A stretch of 64,000 bases of DNA from Rhodosalinus sp041365695 (GTDB taxonomy: Bacteria; Pseudomonadota; Alphaproteobacteria; Rhodobacterales; Rhodobacteraceae), in contig NZ_JBGFSJ010000004.1 in assembly GCF_041365695.1 (NCBI RefSeq), forward strand, positions 62,001-126,000, given 5' to 3'. The position numbers and the translations under genes were made by a program. A model generated the notes under the pieces. It saw only the letters and a list, made by a program, of their open reading frames with translations. It was not told the DNA's origin and did not search any database. This document shows, one piece after another, positions 62,901 to 64,000 of the stretch; the first letter of the stretch is position 1, and every line of letters starts with the position of its first letter.

Positions 62901-63980
62901 CTATGCCGGTCCGCGGCCGGCGCCAGCCCCGCAGACGGCGCAGCCCGGGCGCGGCTTGACCGCCACCTGCCGCGTCTCGCCCCAGAGCGCGTCGTAAAGC
63001 GCGAGCCGCCCGCGCAGCGGCGCCCCCGCGCCGGTGACGAGCTTCACCCCCTCCACCGCCATCATCGCGCCTATGACGCCCGGAAGCGGCCCGAGCACGC
63101 CCGCCTCCGCGCAGGAGGGCGCAAGGCCCGGCGCCGGGCGCTCCGGAAAGACGCAGGCGTAGCAGGGCGCGCCCTCCGCCGGATCGAAGACCGAAACCTG
63201 CCCCTCCCACTGCGAGAGAGCGCCCCAGACGAGCGGCTTTCCCGCCGCCACGGCGGCGCGGTTCACAAGCTCGCGGGTGGCGAAATTGTCCGACCCGTCC
63301 AGGATCACGTCGTAGTCTGCGAAAAGCGCCTCCGCGACCTCCCCATCCAGCCGGCGGCGGTAGGGCCGCACCGTGACGAAGGGGTTTTGCGCCTGAACCG
63401 CGGCCTGCGCCGAGAACACCTTCGGCATCCCGATATCGGCATCGCGATGGATGACCTGCCGCTGGAGGTTGGCGTTTTCCACCGTATCGTCGTCGATCAC
63501 GCCCAGCGTGCCCACCCCGGCCGCGCCCAGATACTGAAGCGCCGGCGCGCCCAGGCCGCCCGCGCCCACCACCAGCACCCGCGCCTGGCGCAGCGCCTGC
63601 TGTCCCGGCCCGCCGATCTCGCGAAGCACGATGTGGCGGGCATAGCGCTCCAGCTCGGCCTCGCCCATCGGGCCTTCGCCCGGGCGCGCCGGCGAGGCGG
63701 CCGTCCCGGCATCCGTGACGCCGCCGCCAGCCCGCGCCCGAAGCCGCGCCAGCACCGCCCGGTACGCGATCGTCAGCGCCACGAAACCGCCGAGAATGAG
63801 CCAGAGCGCCGGAGAGCCGCCCGTCGCCTCGCGCAGCCCATGTCCCCGGGGCAGCGCGACCTGCACCATGAGCACCGCGACATAAAGCAGGCCGAGCAAG
63901 AGAAACCGCGCCTGGCGCGGCACGCCGAGCGCCTTGCCCGCCCACCATATCGCGGCGCCGAGCGCGAGAACCAGAAGCAT
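62901..63980 (-). CDS. membrane-anchored MoeB/ThiF/HesA-family adenylyltransferase
   Basis: A 359-residue E1-like protein. Residues about 1-85 contain three hydrophobic segments not found in soluble MoeB/ThiF. From about residue 105 the MoeB/ThiF domain runs: ELERYARHIVLREIGGPGQQ, the nucleotide loop VVGAGGLGAPALQYLGAAGVG, DDDTVENANLQRQ, and DGSDNFATRELVN. CYAC and CAVCG supply the structural zinc site. It would adenylate the C-terminus of a ThiS/MoaD-like sulfur carrier; no such carrier is in the window. The start overlaps the dut stop (TGATG). Confidence 0.85.
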   Translation of the reverse strand: MLLVLALGAAIWWAGKALGVPRQARFLLLGLLYVAVLMVQVALPRGHGLREATGGSPALWLILGGFVALTIAYRAVLARLRARAGGGVTDAGTAASPARPGEGPMGEAELERYARHIVLREIGGPGQQALRQARVLVVGAGGLGAPALQYLGAAGVGTLGVIDDDTVENANLQRQVIHRDADIGMPKVFSAQAAVQAQNPFVTVRPYRRRLDGEVAEALFADYDVILDGSDNFATRELVNRAAVAAGKPLVWGALSQWEGQVSVFDPAEGAPCYACVFPERPAPGLAPSCAEAGVLGPLPGVIGAMMAVEGVKLVTGAGAPLRGRLALYDALWGETRQVAVKPRPGCAVCGAGAGRGPA

Positions 63981-64000
63981 CAGCGCTCTCCCGTGGAGCC
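63980..64000 (-). CDS. dut: dUTPase, last codons only
   Basis: Read on the minus strand from the right edge, the last six codons spell GSTGER followed by TGA. GFGSTG is the C-terminal motif V of dUTPases, which closes over the active site. The stop shares a base with the ATG of the MoeB-like gene. The call rests on only six residues, so it is tentative, although the motif and coupled position agree. Confidence 0.5.
   Translation of the reverse strand, partial: GSTGER

Overview
The window is a very GC-rich, gene-dense chromosomal segment of an alphaproteobacterium, most likely a member of the Rhodobacteraceae (Roseobacter/Rhodobacter group). The evidence is gene content and order: sucA-sucB-MAPEG-lpd with a two-lipoyl-domain E2; ftsE-ftsX-plsC beside a zinc-ribbon protein; an argH-lipoprotein-DUF2834-lysA-DUF4175 run; two Hint-domain proteins; a fused ATP sulfurylase/APS kinase; an Hsp20-DUF1150 pair; and alphaproteobacterial regulatory sites (GAAC-N7-GAAC LexA box, FNR box, CIRCE, and a PpsR-type TGT-N12-ACA palindrome). 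I see no insertion sequence, prophage, CRISPR array, rRNA or tRNA gene. Nearly the whole window is coding, much of it in operons with 1-4 bp overlaps.

Layout. 1-7070: end of a DUF805 membrane protein, the 2-oxoglutarate dehydrogenase genes (E1, E2), a MAPEG protein and lipoamide dehydrogenase. 7122-10572: plsC, ftsX and ftsE on the minus strand, divergent from a zinc-ribbon membrane protein. 10603-17046: a minus-strand operon argH, small lipoprotein, DUF2834, lysA, DUF4175, with a TlpA-type thioredoxin divergent from argH. 17121-20785: a di-haem cytochrome c peroxidase preceded by an FNR box, a BciB/HCAR-family iron-sulfur flavoprotein reductase preceded by a PpsR-type palindrome, and a Hint-domain protein.

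20991-28162: the main catabolic island. It holds a DctPQM TRAP transporter, then an enoyl-CoA hydratase, a MarR regulator, a feruloyl-CoA synthetase-like ligase and an amidohydrolase of the hydroxyphenyl-beta-ketoacyl-CoA hydrolase type. The same 15-bp palindrome, GTTAT-N5-ATAAC, precedes both the transporter and the catabolic operon. I read this as one MarR-controlled regulon for uptake and CoA-dependent, non-decarboxylating side-chain shortening of hydroxycinnamates (p-coumarate, ferulate). 28240-32532: an aldo/keto reductase and the selenium pair mnmH and a flavoprotein-SelD fusion. 32598-35930: a GNAT enzyme, an ImuA-like SOS gene with a LexA box but no imuB/dnaE2 beside it, an SDR and an MFS transporter.

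35988-49356 is mostly housekeeping: metG, ileS, DUF3253, EcsC, a second GNAT, a flavin reductase, ubiK, the lgt-midA-pgeF operon, a second Hint protein lacking the usual cysteine, an Lrp regulator and trxB. 49516-64000: sat/cysC, a glycosyltransferase-like gene, hsp20-DUF1150, a YdcH protein, purEK, a lone phnM, a NUDIX hydrolase, a polymer-forming membrane protein, groESL under CIRCE, a TraB/GumN protein, an M3 peptidase, a membrane-anchored MoeB/ThiF-like protein and the last codons of dut.
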